Source: JAWVFM01 sp963843315 | Lineage (GTDB): Bacteria > Actinomycetota > Thermoleophilia > Solirubrobacterales > 70-9 | Length of the DNA stretch: 64,000 nt | Direction of reading: 5' to 3' | Assembly (NCBI GenBank): GCA_963843315.1 | Contig: CAWJJU010000004.1 | Location: 1-64,000 of the forward strand | Shown: piece after piece, positions 20,997-29,903 of the stretch | Layout of the letters: each line of letters opens with the position of its first letter | How positions within the stretch are numbered: position 1 is the first letter of the stretch | Position numbers and translations under genes: made by a program | Notes under the pieces: model-generated | Seen by the model: only the letters and a program-made list of their open reading frames with translations | Told to the model about the DNA's origin: nothing | Database searches by the model: none

Positions 20997-21802
20997 TCCT
21001 TCGCCGGCGCCATCTCCTCTACGCGCTCGCGGCCCTGGCGGCGGTGCCTCTGCCCGCCTCCGGCGTGGTCGGCGGCGGCGCCACCCAGCAGTCGCTGGGG
21101 GTCTCGGTGTCGCTCGACAGCTGCGGCGTGGCCTCGACGACCGTCGTCTGCAAGCTCGACGCGAGCTTTTCGCCGATCGACGGCGCTCGCTACTACACCG
21201 CGGCCGTCACGGCCCCCGACGGCAGCGTTCAGGACTACGGCGACGTGCCCTCGGGCGCGGCGAGCCTGTGGGTTCCCTACACCGGCAACGGCACCTACAC
21301 GGTGACGGTCTCGGCGTGGGGCGAGAAGGTCAAGGACCCCAAGCCCATCGCCACCGACACGGCGGACACCTCCGACGGAACGGGCAACGTCGCGCCCACC
21401 TCCACCCCGGGGAATTCGGCGTCGGGCTCCGGCTCCAAGAGCTCCTCGGCCACGGGCGCCGCGCCGGCCGGCCACGTCGGCACGGGGCAGCCGGGCAACT
21501 CGTCTTCGGGCTCGGTCCCCGGCGACGTCACGCCGACCAAGCCGACCACCCCGGCGCCCACCGGCGATCCGGGAACCTCGGACTCCACCACCTGCGTCCC
21601 CGTTCCGGCAACGCCTCCGCCGCCCGCTTCCACGCCGGCTCCCACCGGCGGCTCGGCGCCGCCGATCCCGGGCGTCAGCCACGACGACACCCAGTCGATG
21701 GACGCCAGCGGGGTGCTGCCGACCGGCACCGGCACGCCGTCCTGCCCCAACCCGACCACGACGCCCTACGGCGGCACCTGCTGCCCCACCCCGGCGGGGT
21801 AG
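20993..21802 (+). CDS. Secreted protein with beta-rich domain and Pro/Ser/Thr/Gly tail
   Basis: Starts at GTG 20993, overlapping the upstream stop by four bases. Residues 1-25 form a signal peptide (Arg-rich start, 'LLYALAALAAVPLPASG'). The mature N-terminal domain of about 90 residues reads like an Ig/PKD-like beta domain ('LDSCGVASTTVVCKLDASF', 'YYTAAVTAPDGSVQDYGDVPSGAASLWVPYTGNGTYTVTV'). The rest, about 150 residues, is Ser/Gly/Thr/Pro-rich with scattered Cys and ends 'TPYGGTCCPTPAG'. No catalytic motif is visible. Translational coupling to the Lys-Pro repeat membrane protein suggests the two act together at the envelope. Function unknown. Confidence 0.65.
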   Translation: MILRRRHLLYALAALAAVPLPASGVVGGGATQQSLGVSVSLDSCGVASTTVVCKLDASFSPIDGARYYTAAVTAPDGSVQDYGDVPSGAASLWVPYTGNGTYTVTVSAWGEKVKDPKPIATDTADTSDGTGNVAPTSTPGNSASGSGSKSSSATGAAPAGHVGTGQPGNSSSGSVPGDVTPTKPTTPAPTGDPGTSDSTTCVPVPATPPPPASTPAPTGGSAPPIPGVSHDDTQSMDASGVLPTGTGTPSCPNPTTTPYGGTCCPTPAG

Positions 21803-21814
21803 CATTCGGGGCCG

Positions 21815-22384
21815 ATGGGCCTCTTCGACCGACTGAGGGGACGCCGCCAAAGCGAGGACGCGTTCGCCGCAGCGCGCGCCCAGGCGCCGGCCGCCGGTAT
21901 TCCGCCGCCGCCGATCGCCGGCGAGCATGGCGAGCAGATCGGCGCTCCACCCCCGGAGGCGTCCTTCGGCGGGTTCTCTGTCGGCGGTCTGGAGAACATG
22001 GGCGCGCTCGGACCGCTCATCCAGCAGGCGATCGACTCTGGCCACGCGCAGGTCTACGAGGCGCCCCCGCAGGCCTACAACATGACCGAGCACGGCGACC
22101 AGGCCCGCCAGGAGATCCTGGACGTGCTCTCCAAGCACGGCATCAACGCACAGCCGGGCTCGGGCCAGTCGATCCCCGTCTACGACCCCAACATGATGAG
22201 CGAGATCTTCGGCGTCCTCGGCAAGTACGGGATGAACCCGGCGGCCATGGGCGGCATGGCGGGCATGGCCGGCATTCAGGGGATCCCGGGAATGCAGGGC
22301 ATCCCGGGCATGCAGCAGCCCCCACCCGCGCAGGGCGACCTGCAGCCGCCGCCCGAGCCAGGCGAACCCCCCACCCCCAGCTGA
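21815..22384 (+). CDS. Small hypothetical protein with duplicated 'VL.K.G' module
   Basis: A 189-residue soluble protein starting MGLFDRLRGRR, followed by a Pro-rich linker. The central region contains two similar modules, 'QEILDVLSKHGINA' and 'SEIFGVLGKYGMNPA', and the C-terminus is a Gly-Met-Ile and Pro-rich tail ('GMAGMAGIQGIPGMQ'). The small protein at 24445-24867 has the same start pattern (MGFFSRRKDKE), a Pro-rich linker and one 'VVEVLKKHGLLP' module, so the two are related. It starts 12 bases after the preceding secreted-protein gene and is probably in the same operon. No signal peptide or membrane helix is seen. The family is not recognised. Confidence 0.6.
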   Translation: MGLFDRLRGRRQSEDAFAAARAQAPAAGIPPPPIAGEHGEQIGAPPPEASFGGFSVGGLENMGALGPLIQQAIDSGHAQVYEAPPQAYNMTEHGDQARQEILDVLSKHGINAQPGSGQSIPVYDPNMMSEIFGVLGKYGMNPAAMGGMAGMAGIQGIPGMQGIPGMQQPPPAQGDLQPPPEPGEPPTPS

Positions 22385-22398
22385 GAACGTCCCGGAAG

Positions 22399-22449
22399 CC
22401 CCTCTATAGAGGGGCGTGAGGGACGTTCAACCGTATGAACGTCCCTCAC
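22399..22449. repeat. Two adjacent perfect inverted repeats in intergenic region
   Basis: A 16-base perfect palindrome (22399-22414, centre CTATAG, arms CCCC/GGGG) is directly followed by a 14-base inverted repeat (22416-22429 and 22436-22449, arm gtgagggacgttca, 6-base loop). The motif 'gaacgtccc' also occurs just before, at 22385-22393. No T-tract follows either hairpin, so a classical intrinsic terminator is not supported. An operator, an RNA-processing hairpin or a bidirectional terminator-like structure between the small-protein operon and the aldehyde dehydrogenase gene are all possible. Confidence 0.6.
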
Positions 22450-22550
22450 TACCCCGTATAGCCATCAGCCCGGGACGATCATGGGGTTCAGTGGACCCGG
22501 ATCCGTAGCCCTGCGCGTGACCCGCGCCGCGCCTTATCTAGGATGAGCGC

Positions 22551-24038
<1,488 letters not shown>

Positions 24039-24123
24039 CCGAGCCCGGCCGCGCCGCCGGTAGAGGGTCGGGAATGTCAGGGAAGACCGCGTCTGCTGAG
24101 CGCGAGCGGAGCCTTTCCACCCC

Positions 24124-24294
24124 CTACATCTGGCCTTGCATGGGGTGGGTCAGGCCGTGCTCCTCGCAGAGCCGGTCGATCGAGGTCGCGTCAACCTCCA
24201 ACCCGTACTTCTCGGCGATCGTCATAACTGAGCCGAAGTCGCTGCGGGCGAGCGCCGCGCCGAGCTCCTCGAAGTAGCGAGGGGCGCGCAGAGC
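24124..24294 (-). pseudogene. 3' remnant of a cupin-type gene
   Basis: About 55 codons on the minus strand read 'RYFEELGAALARSDFGSVM', then 'IAEKYGLEVDATSIDRLCEEHGLTHP' (two halves), and stop. This is the typical C-terminal tail of actinobacterial cupin-domain proteins, which place a small helical region after the cupin barrel. No cupin barrel or start codon is found upstream: the similarity ends at about 24294, where a TetR-like fragment of opposite orientation begins. It is therefore a 3' remnant, the result of a deletion or rearrangement or of an assembly join. The family assignment rests on remembered pattern only. Confidence 0.4.
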
Positions 24295-24302
24295 GATCGG
24301 GG

Positions 24303-24434
24303 GTCCTCGGCGCGCTGGCGCACGTCCTCGCCTTCGAGACGTGGCACTCGCTCGTGCGGGAACAGGAGCTCTCCCGCCGCGACGCCGTCGCGCTCGCGAC
24401 GGGCATGGTGGAGGCGGCCGAAAGGTCGCGGTAG
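24303..24434 (+). pseudogene. 3' remnant of a TetR-family regulator
   Basis: A plus-strand stretch reads 'VLGALAHVLAFETWHSL', then 'VREQELSRRDAVALATGMVEAAERSR' (two halves), and stops at TAG 24432-24434. The 'HVLAFETW.SLVREQ.LS...A' pattern is the usual C-terminus of a group of TetR regulators. No helix-turn-helix or start codon remains upstream. It abuts the oppositely oriented cupin-like remnant at about 24295, so two broken genes meet head to head. The next gene begins 10 bases after this stop. Confidence 0.4.
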
Positions 24435-24444
24435 GATCGCGCCG

Positions 24445-24867
24445 ATGGGTTTCTTCAGCAGGCGCAAGGACAAGGAGAGCGCGCTGTCGCAGGCCGACAT
24501 GTCCGTGGCCGGAGCCCCCCCACCGCCTGCCGCGCCGCCGAATCCCACCACCCAGGCCCCGGCGCCGTCGCTCGGCATCGGCTCGACCCCGGGGGGCGGA
24601 ATCGCCGGAGAGGTCGAGGCCGCGACGGGCGGCAACATGCAGGCGATGATGGCCGGCCTGATGTCGCTCATGAGCCAGCACGCCGTCGACCTGCGCTCGC
24701 AGCCCATGGAGGTCCGCGAGGCGGTCGCCGCGGACTGCCGGGCCCAGGGCGTCGACATGCAGGTGGGCCAGGCGCTGAACATCACGGACCCGCAGCAGAT
24801 CCACACCGTGGTCGAGGTGCTGAAGAAGCACGGGCTGCTGCCCCCAACCGTCACCGTCAACCAGTGA
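24445..24867 (+). CDS. Small hypothetical protein related to 21815-22384
   Basis: A 140-residue protein starting MGFFSRRKDKES, with a Pro/Ala-rich linker, then a helical region ('GNMQAMMAGLMSLMSQHAVDLR') and a C-terminal module 'IHTVVEVLKKHGLLPPTVTVNQ' in two parts. The N-terminus and the 'VL.KHG' module match the small protein at 21815. No signal peptide or membrane helix is present. Its TGA overlaps the GTG start of the oxidoreductase gene (GTGA), so the two are translationally coupled. The function is unknown; coupling suggests a role connected with the reductase. Confidence 0.6.
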   Translation: MGFFSRRKDKESALSQADMSVAGAPPPPAAPPNPTTQAPAPSLGIGSTPGGGIAGEVEAATGGNMQAMMAGLMSLMSQHAVDLRSQPMEVREAVAADCRAQGVDMQVGQALNITDPQQIHTVVEVLKKHGLLPPTVTVNQ

Positions 24868-25523
24868 GGATCGGCGTCCTCGGCACCGGCATGGTCGGCG
24901 AGACCATCGCCGGCAAGCTGGTCGAGGTCGGGCACGAGGTGAAGATGGGCTCGCGCGAGGCGGGCAACGAGAAGGCGGTCGCCTGGGCTGAGGGCGCCGG
25001 CGAGGCCGCGAGCGAAGGGACGTTCGCCGACGCGGCGGAGTTCGGCGAGCTGGTCGTCAACTCGACTTCGGGAATGCATTCGCTCGAGGCCCTCGAGGCG
25101 GCCGGCGCGGCGAACCTGGCCGGCAAGACGCTGCTGGACACCGCCAACCCGCTCGACTTCTCCGGCGGCTTCCCGCCGACTCTGTCGATCGTCAACGACG
25201 ACTCCCTGGGCGAGGCCATCCAGCGAGCCTTCCCCGACGCCAACGTCGTGAAGTCCCTGAACACAGTCAACGCGGGCGTCATGACCGACCCTTCGGCCCT
25301 GGGCGAGCAGACCAACATCTTCATCTGCGGCGACGACTCCGGCGCCAAGGCGCAGGTCATGGAGCTGCTCGAGACCTTCGGCTGGCTCTCCGGCGACATC
25401 ATCGACCTGGGCGACATCACCGCCGCACGCGCCGTCGAGATGTACCTGCCGATCTGGCTGCGCCTCATGGGCGCGCTCGACGGCCCGCAGTTCAACATCA
25501 GGCTCGTCCGGCCGCAGGGCTGA
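24864..25523 (+). CDS. F420H2:NADP-oxidoreductase-type Rossmann protein
   Basis: A 219-residue protein with an N-terminal dinucleotide-binding fingerprint, 'GVLGTGMVGETIAGKLVEVG', followed by 'VKMGSREAG', where Ser/Arg after the second strand favours NADP. 'FPDANVVKSLNTVNAGVM' is typical of the NADPH-dependent F420 reductase (Npd/Fno-like) family, which transfers hydride between NADP and F420 or acts on other substrates. Thermoleophilia and other Actinomycetota do use F420, but no F420 biosynthesis gene is in this window. The start is GTG 24864, overlapping the preceding stop by four bases. The gene ends 27 bases before the tRNA gene on the opposite strand. Confidence 0.82.
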   Translation: MRIGVLGTGMVGETIAGKLVEVGHEVKMGSREAGNEKAVAWAEGAGEAASEGTFADAAEFGELVVNSTSGMHSLEALEAAGAANLAGKTLLDTANPLDFSGGFPPTLSIVNDDSLGEAIQRAFPDANVVKSLNTVNAGVMTDPSALGEQTNIFICGDDSGAKAQVMELLETFGWLSGDIIDLGDITAARAVEMYLPIWLRLMGALDGPQFNIRLVRPQG

Positions 25524-25550
25524 GCGGCACGAGCCGCCTCCGCTTCCAGG

Positions 25551-25634
25551 TGCCCGGGGCGGGATTCGAACCCGCATGCTCCGAAGAGCGGCGAATTTTA
25601 AGTTCGCCTGACTTTGCCATTTGTCTACCCGGGC
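25551..25634 (-). tRNA. tRNA-Leu (anticodon UAA)
   Basis: An 84-base class II tRNA on the minus strand. The acceptor stem pairs GCCCGGG with CCCGGGC and is followed by discriminator A. The D-arm is normal, the anticodon stem GCGAA/TTCGC holds loop CTTAAAA (anticodon TAA), the variable arm is long (GCTC-TTCG-GAGC) and the T-arm is GCGGG-TTCGAAT-CCCGC. CCA is not encoded. The gene is intact and has no anticodon-loop intron, although tRNA-Leu(UAA) is a known group I intron site in other bacteria. An HTH-LAGLIDADG gene begins about 50 bases from its 5' end on the other strand. Confidence 0.95.
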
Positions 25635-25683
25635 TCGGCGATCGTACTGCGGCGACGTCCGCTGCATTGGCGAACATCTGTTC

Positions 25684-26439
25684 GTGCATGATCGGGCCAC
25701 GATTTCCGCGGCGATGGAGCTCCTGGACGCCGGGATGACCGCTCAGGAAGCGAGCGAATCCACCGGAGTTCCGAGGGGGACGATTCTTCGCTGGCGTCAG
25801 CGAGGAGCACCGCTTGGACCCGCCGTCGCGCGTTACGCGAGCGGCGATGAGCTCATCGACAGCGCCAACTGGTCCACCTACGCATATCTGCTTGGGCTGT
25901 ATCTGGGGGATGGGTACCTGGCTCGGTGTCCAAAGAACGTGTTTCGGCTTGAGATCGCCCTCGACAGCCGGTATCCGGGCATCATCGGTGAGGCGCACCG
26001 TGCGATGCGCAGGATCATGTCGAAGAACCGGGTTGCGGTTCATCGCCGAGTGCCTGACAACCTCGTGTACGTCACGTGTTACTCGACGCTCTGGCCCCTG
26101 GTGTTTCCGCAGCACGGACCTGGACTGAAGCATCAGCGCCGCATCACCTTGGCCGAATGGCAGCGGTCGATCACCGCACACCACGCGCAACGCCTTCTGC
26201 GCGGCCTGATCCATTCCGACGGAAGCCGCTTTGTCGCCAACCAGCGCTCCCCTAGGGGTCGGGTCTATAGCTATCCGCGGTATGCATTCACCAACCGATC
26301 CTCGGACATACTCAGGATCTTCTGCGATCACCTCGACCTCCTCGAGATCGGCTGGACGCTCACGAGCCGATTCGACGTTCAAATCGCCAGGCGGACCGAT
26401 GTGAAGCGCCTGGATGCGTTCATCGGACCCAAGCGATAA
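25684..26439 (+). CDS. Free-standing HTH-LAGLIDADG (homing-endonuclease-like) protein
   Basis: GTG 25684 gives a 251-residue protein; ATG 25714 is the alternative. Residues 10-40 form a helix-turn-helix ('AMELLDAGMTAQEASESTGV', then 'TILRWRQRG'). Two LAGLIDADG helices follow: 'AYLLGLYLGDGYL' (about residue 67) and 'RLLRGLIHSDGSR' (about residue 169), each with an acidic residue at the catalytic position. The protein therefore resembles a monomeric two-motif endonuclease or a WhiA-like non-cutting derivative. Its base composition is visibly lower in GC than its neighbours, which suggests acquisition. There is no intron or intein around it. It sits beside an intact tRNA-Leu gene. Confidence 0.7.
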   Translation: MHDRATISAAMELLDAGMTAQEASESTGVPRGTILRWRQRGAPLGPAVARYASGDELIDSANWSTYAYLLGLYLGDGYLARCPKNVFRLEIALDSRYPGIIGEAHRAMRRIMSKNRVAVHRRVPDNLVYVTCYSTLWPLVFPQHGPGLKHQRRITLAEWQRSITAHHAQRLLRGLIHSDGSRFVANQRSPRGRVYSYPRYAFTNRSSDILRIFCDHLDLLEIGWTLTSRFDVQIARRTDVKRLDAFIGPKR

Positions 26440-26495
26440 CCCGGCATTAATCGACATGCAACTTTCCCGGCGCTACGGTGTCTGTATAGGAGAGA

Positions 26496-28064
26496 GTGGA
26501 GGCCTCAGCACTTAGCCATGCCGGTAAGCCGGGACTGCTGATTCGCAGCCCGGCGCTTCTGCGCCTGTACGGCGACGAGCGGCTGATCTCGGCGATCCGC
26601 GGCGGCAACCCCAGGGCCTTCGAGATCCTGTTCGAGCGCTATCGCGCGAAGCTCCTGGCCTTCTGCCGCGGCATCGTCGGCTCCTCCGAGGACGGCGAGG
26701 ACGTTCTCCAGGAGGTTTTCGTCGCGGCGCACACGGCGATGCTCGCCGACTCGCGGCCGATCAACGTCAAGCCCTGGCTTTACCGGATCGCGCGCAACCG
26801 CTGCCTGAACCACCTTCGCCGCCCAGTCGCCGACGGCGCCGACACGATGGACACCCTCCCCCACGCCAACGGCGCGAGCTGCGCGGACGCGGCCGCTGGG
26901 CGCGAGGAGATCCGGGCGATCTTTGCCGACGTCGCCGAGCTTCCCGAGACGCAGCGCACCGCCCTGGTGCTGCGCGAGATCGACGACCTCGCCTACGAGG
27001 AGATCGCGACGGCCATGGACACCACCCTCCCCGCGGTCAAGTCCCTGCTGGTGCGCGCCCGCATGGCGCTCGCCGAGGCCAGCGAGAGTCGCGTGCTCAC
27101 CTGCGGCGAGGTCCGCCTGGAGCTTGCCGAAGCCGCCGAGGGACTGCGCAAGGCATCCGGCGCCGTCCGCCACCACGTTCGCAAGTGCGATCGCTGCCGC
27201 CGCTACCGCGGCGAGCTGCGCTCCTCGAGCCACGAGCTGCGAGCCCTCGCACCGTTCGCGCCCTTCGCCTTCCTCGCAACCATCCGTCACGCCATCGGCG
27301 CCAAGCTCGGCGGTTCGGGAGGAGCCGCAGCAGGTTCGGGCGGCGCCGGCGCGACGGGTGCCGGTGCGGGCGGGTCGGGCGGACTTGCCGGCGGCCTGGG
27401 CGCGGGCGGAGCAGGGCTTGGCGCCGCCGGGACGTCGAGCAGTGCCGGAGCCCTGATCGGCGGTGGCGCGCTGGGTGCCGTCGGCGCAAAGGCCGCGGGA
27501 GGCCTCGCGACGGCGGCCATCCTCACCGCGGGCGCCGTCGGAGTCAGCCATTACTCGACGCCGACGACCTCGACCAACCGGCCCGCGAGCGTGGCGGTGG
27601 CCCACTCCGCGCCGCCGCGACCGGTGCCCCACTCCGCGAACCGGCCTGTCTACCGGCCCGTGACCGCGCCGAACGTCCCGGCCAAGGCGCCTGCTCCGGC
27701 ACCGGCGCCCGTGACGTCCACACCCCCCGCCGATCCCGTTCCCGCCGATGCCACCGCCGCGACCACGAGCGATCCGGCAGCCTCCGACGCGGCCACCGAT
27801 CCGGCCGCTGTGGACGCCTACGGCGAGCCCACCGACTCCGGGGCGAGCGGGACCGAGTCGTCCGGCGAGGGCACCACGCCCGACCCGACGGCCTCCGGCA
27901 GCTCCGACGGCGGCGACACCGACGCCGGCGACGGCGGCACCACCGACCCGCCGCCCTACACCGGCCCGCCCACGACCACTCCGCCTCCGCCTCCGCCGCC
28001 GCCCGGGCCTCCGCCCGTCGCCGATCCGCCCCCGCCCCCTCCCGCGCCCCCGCCCGCGGGCTAG
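26496..28064 (+). CDS. ECF sigma factor fused to zinc finger, membrane helix and Pro-rich exterior
   Basis: Residues about 25-190 are an ECF sigma-70 factor: region 2 'AFEILFERYRAKLLAFCRGI', 'DVLQEVFVAAH', 'WLYRIARNRCLNHLR', and region 4 'LPETQRTALVLREIDDLAYE', 'AVKSLLVRARMAL'. Next comes an anti-sigma-like zinc motif with HxxxCxxC in 'HHVRKCDRC' and an upstream Cys in 'LTCGEV'. A Gly/Ala-rich linker, one hydrophobic helix ('GGLATAAILTAGAVGVS') and about 170 Pro/Thr/Ser/Asp-rich residues ending in polyproline complete the protein. The zinc finger in cis and the membrane anchor resemble ECF53-type fused sigma factors, which are thought to be released or switched by signals. Start GTG 26496 with AGGAG just upstream. 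Its target genes are unknown. Confidence 0.8.
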   Translation: MEASALSHAGKPGLLIRSPALLRLYGDERLISAIRGGNPRAFEILFERYRAKLLAFCRGIVGSSEDGEDVLQEVFVAAHTAMLADSRPINVKPWLYRIARNRCLNHLRRPVADGADTMDTLPHANGASCADAAAGREEIRAIFADVAELPETQRTALVLREIDDLAYEEIATAMDTTLPAVKSLLVRARMALAEASESRVLTCGEVRLELAEAAEGLRKASGAVRHHVRKCDRCRRYRGELRSSSHELRALAPFAPFAFLATIRHAIGAKLGGSGGAAAGSGGAGATGAGAGGSGGLAGGLGAGGAGLGAAGTSSSAGALIGGGALGAVGAKAAGGLATAAILTAGAVGVSHYSTPTTSTNRPASVAVAHSAPPRPVPHSANRPVYRPVTAPNVPAKAPAPAPAPVTSTPPADPVPADATAATTSDPAASDAATDPAAVDAYGEPTDSGASGTESSGEGTTPDPTASGSSDGGDTDAGDGGTTDPPPYTGPPTTTPPPPPPPPGPPPVADPPPPPPAPPPAG

Positions 28065-28070
28065 CGACCT

Positions 28071-28784
28071 CTAGTCGACTGGCAGCAGGGCGCGCGCGAG
28101 CGTGCCCCCGCCCATGCGCGGCTCGAGGGTGAAGGTGCCGCCGATCACCTCCACGCGATGCGCGATCGAGGCGAGGCCGATGTGCCCCTCGGCCAGGGCC
28201 TCCTCCGGTCGCTCCGCCTCCATCCCGGTGCCGTCGTCGCGGACGACCAACTCGACGCAGGGACCGTCAGCGCGGACCGCCAAGTCCACGCGCGAGGCGC
28301 CGGCATGCTCCGCGGCGTTGTTGACCAGCTCGCGCGCCACCGCGAGCACGAGCTCGTCTCGCGAGGTCGGCACGCCGGGCTCGACCGTCACGCTCGTCTC
28401 GAAGCGCCCCTGTCGCCTCGCATGGCGCGCCACGGCGGCCAGGGCGGTCTCCAGGCCTCCCTCCTCCAGGGTGACCGGGTGGATGGCGGAGACGGCTTCT
28501 CTGAGCTCCTGGATGGTGGCGGAGACGACCTCGTGGGCCCGGCCGACCCCCGCGCGGCCGGGGGACGCCTCCTGAAGCTCCTGGTTCGCCGCGAGCAGAG
28601 ATTGCAACGCCTTGTCGTGAAGGCTCTGGGCGATCTCGCGCCGCGCTCGCTCGTCGGCCAGCATCACCTGCGCGGCCAGAGCCTCGGCGCGCTCGCCGCT
28701 GCGGCGAGCGCTGCGCTCCCGGAGGGCCAGCCGCACGGCGATGGCGACGGCGACAAGGGTCACCGCTGCGAGCGCGTAGACCAA
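28071..28784 (-). CDS. NarL-system sensor histidine kinase (HisKA_3 type)
   Basis: A 237-residue kinase: one N-terminal membrane helix ('VYALAAVTLVAVAIAVRLAL'), a HisKA_3 dimerisation helix with phospho-acceptor His56 in 'EIAQSLHDKALQSLL', and a HATPase_c domain with N-box 'ARELVNNAAEHA', 'DDGTGM' and a C-terminal 'GGGTLARALLPV'. There is no separate sensor domain; signal input may come through the membrane helix or a partner. It lies 11 bases downstream of the response regulator at 28796 on the same strand, so the pair forms one two-component system. Start TTG 28784. The stop faces the sigma-factor gene with a gap of six bases. Confidence 0.88.
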   Translation of the reverse strand: MVYALAAVTLVAVAIAVRLALRERSARRSGERAEALAAQVMLADERARREIAQSLHDKALQSLLAANQELQEASPGRAGVGRAHEVVSATIQELREAVSAIHPVTLEEGGLETALAAVARHARRQGRFETSVTVEPGVPTSRDELVLAVARELVNNAAEHAGASRVDLAVRADGPCVELVVRDDGTGMEAERPEEALAEGHIGLASIAHRVEVIGGTFTLEPRMGGGTLARALLPVD

Positions 28785-28795
28785 GGCCGGCGTCC

Positions 28796-29443
28796 CTACT
28801 CGAGCAGACCGCGGCGCATGCCCTCGGCGACCGCCGCCGCGCGGTCGGAGACGCCGAGCTTCTCGTAGAGCGTGCGGAGGTGACTCTTGACGGTCGCCGT
28901 CGAGAGGTGGACCTGGCGACCGATCTCGGGCGCCGAGAGGCCCTCGGCGATGAAGCCCAGGACCTCCTGCTCGCGGGTGCTCAGGCGGGGAGAGTCCGAG
29001 TGCTCGCGATCGCGGACCGCGTTTGCCAGCCCCTCCTGGACCTGCGGGGCGAACACGGTCTCGCCGCGGCCAATCGCCTCGATGGCCTCGCAGATCTCGC
29101 GCCGCGAGGCCTCCTTGGACAGATAGCCGCGCGCGCCGGCCGCCACGGTGCTGTAGGCGAGCTCGGGCTCGACGAACGCCGAGATGAAGAGCACGTCGGT
29201 CTCGACCTCGTCGCGGCGGATGGCTCCCAGCACCTGGGTGCCGTCGAGCTCCGGCATGCGGATGTCGAGCACGGCCACGTCGGGGACGAGGCGCTTGATC
29301 GCGTCGAGGGCCTCGCGGCCGTTGCCGGCCTCGCCCACGAGCTCCAGCTCCGGGCGCTCCTTGACCGCCCGGACGATCCCCTCCCGGTACACCGGATGGT
29401 CGTCTGCCACCAGCACCGTCACCCGGTGCGACCTCTTGCCCAC
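28796..29443 (-). CDS. NarL/FixJ-family response regulator
   Basis: A 215-residue regulator with a receiver domain (acidic pocket 'VADDH', phospho-acceptor Asp60 in 'VAVLDIRMP', switch Ser in 'LFISAF', Lys in 'LSKEA') and a C-terminal LuxR-type helix-turn-helix ('LSTREQEVLGFIAEGLSAPEIG', 'TVKSHLRTLYEKLGV' in parts). It should bind DNA as a dimer when phosphorylated by the kinase encoded directly downstream. GTG 29443 is the probable start. Upstream is the 460-base gene-free stretch at 29444-29903, the natural place for its promoter. Confidence 0.9.
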   Translation of the reverse strand: MGKRSHRVTVLVADDHPVYREGIVRAVKERPELELVGEAGNGREALDAIKRLVPDVAVLDIRMPELDGTQVLGAIRRDEVETDVLFISAFVEPELAYSTVAAGARGYLSKEASRREICEAIEAIGRGETVFAPQVQEGLANAVRDREHSDSPRLSTREQEVLGFIAEGLSAPEIGRQVHLSTATVKSHLRTLYEKLGVSDRAAAVAEGMRRGLLE

Positions 29444-29903
29444 GTCAGCGATCTTACGGCGGCGGGCGAAGCATCGGGAGGCAGAGCGGCCCCCGGAAAA
29501 AGAAGACCCAGGGCCTCAGCCCGGAGCCATCCAATTTGCTCCGAGCTGAGACATCCTGGGTACGGGATAGGTCGCCCTATATATGGGTCGGAACTCTCGT
29601 TCCGACGAGGGCGTCCAGGTCGCTGTCAAAGGTCGGAGACGCGCCCACCCGATCCGAGGACCGAACGCCATGGGATTCGACATCCGCTCTTACTCCCATG
29701 GAAAGCACTATCACCATCCTCCGACAGCTCGGGGGGTAGGGATAGAGAAAGGCTCGCTGACCAAGCCAATTACCTCAATAGCCGTTCGTCGCGCGAACTG
29801 GATGAACTTCGCTCAGCCGATCGGATGAGGAGGAACAGAACTCCGCCGGCTCCTCCGCTCCGCGTCCGGGGCCGGCGGGCTAGAGCGCCGTTGCTGGAAC
29901 GAC
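29444..29903. other. Gene-free, lower-GC stretch with a short hairpin
   Basis: Nothing here looks like a real gene: the short open frames lack conserved sequence or ribosome sites. The composition is noticeably less GC-rich than the rest of the window (for example 'ccctatatatggg' near 29575-29587). One inverted repeat, gtcggaac-tctc-gttccgac (29587-29606), can form an 8-base-pair hairpin. The region lies upstream of the response-regulator gene and downstream of the UPF0173 operon. It may hold the promoter of the two-component system or an uncharacterised RNA. Confidence 0.4.

Noticed and set aside
29536..29828. Two small open frames in the gene-free stretch
   Set aside because: No ribosome site, no conserved pattern and overlapping frames; they look like chance.
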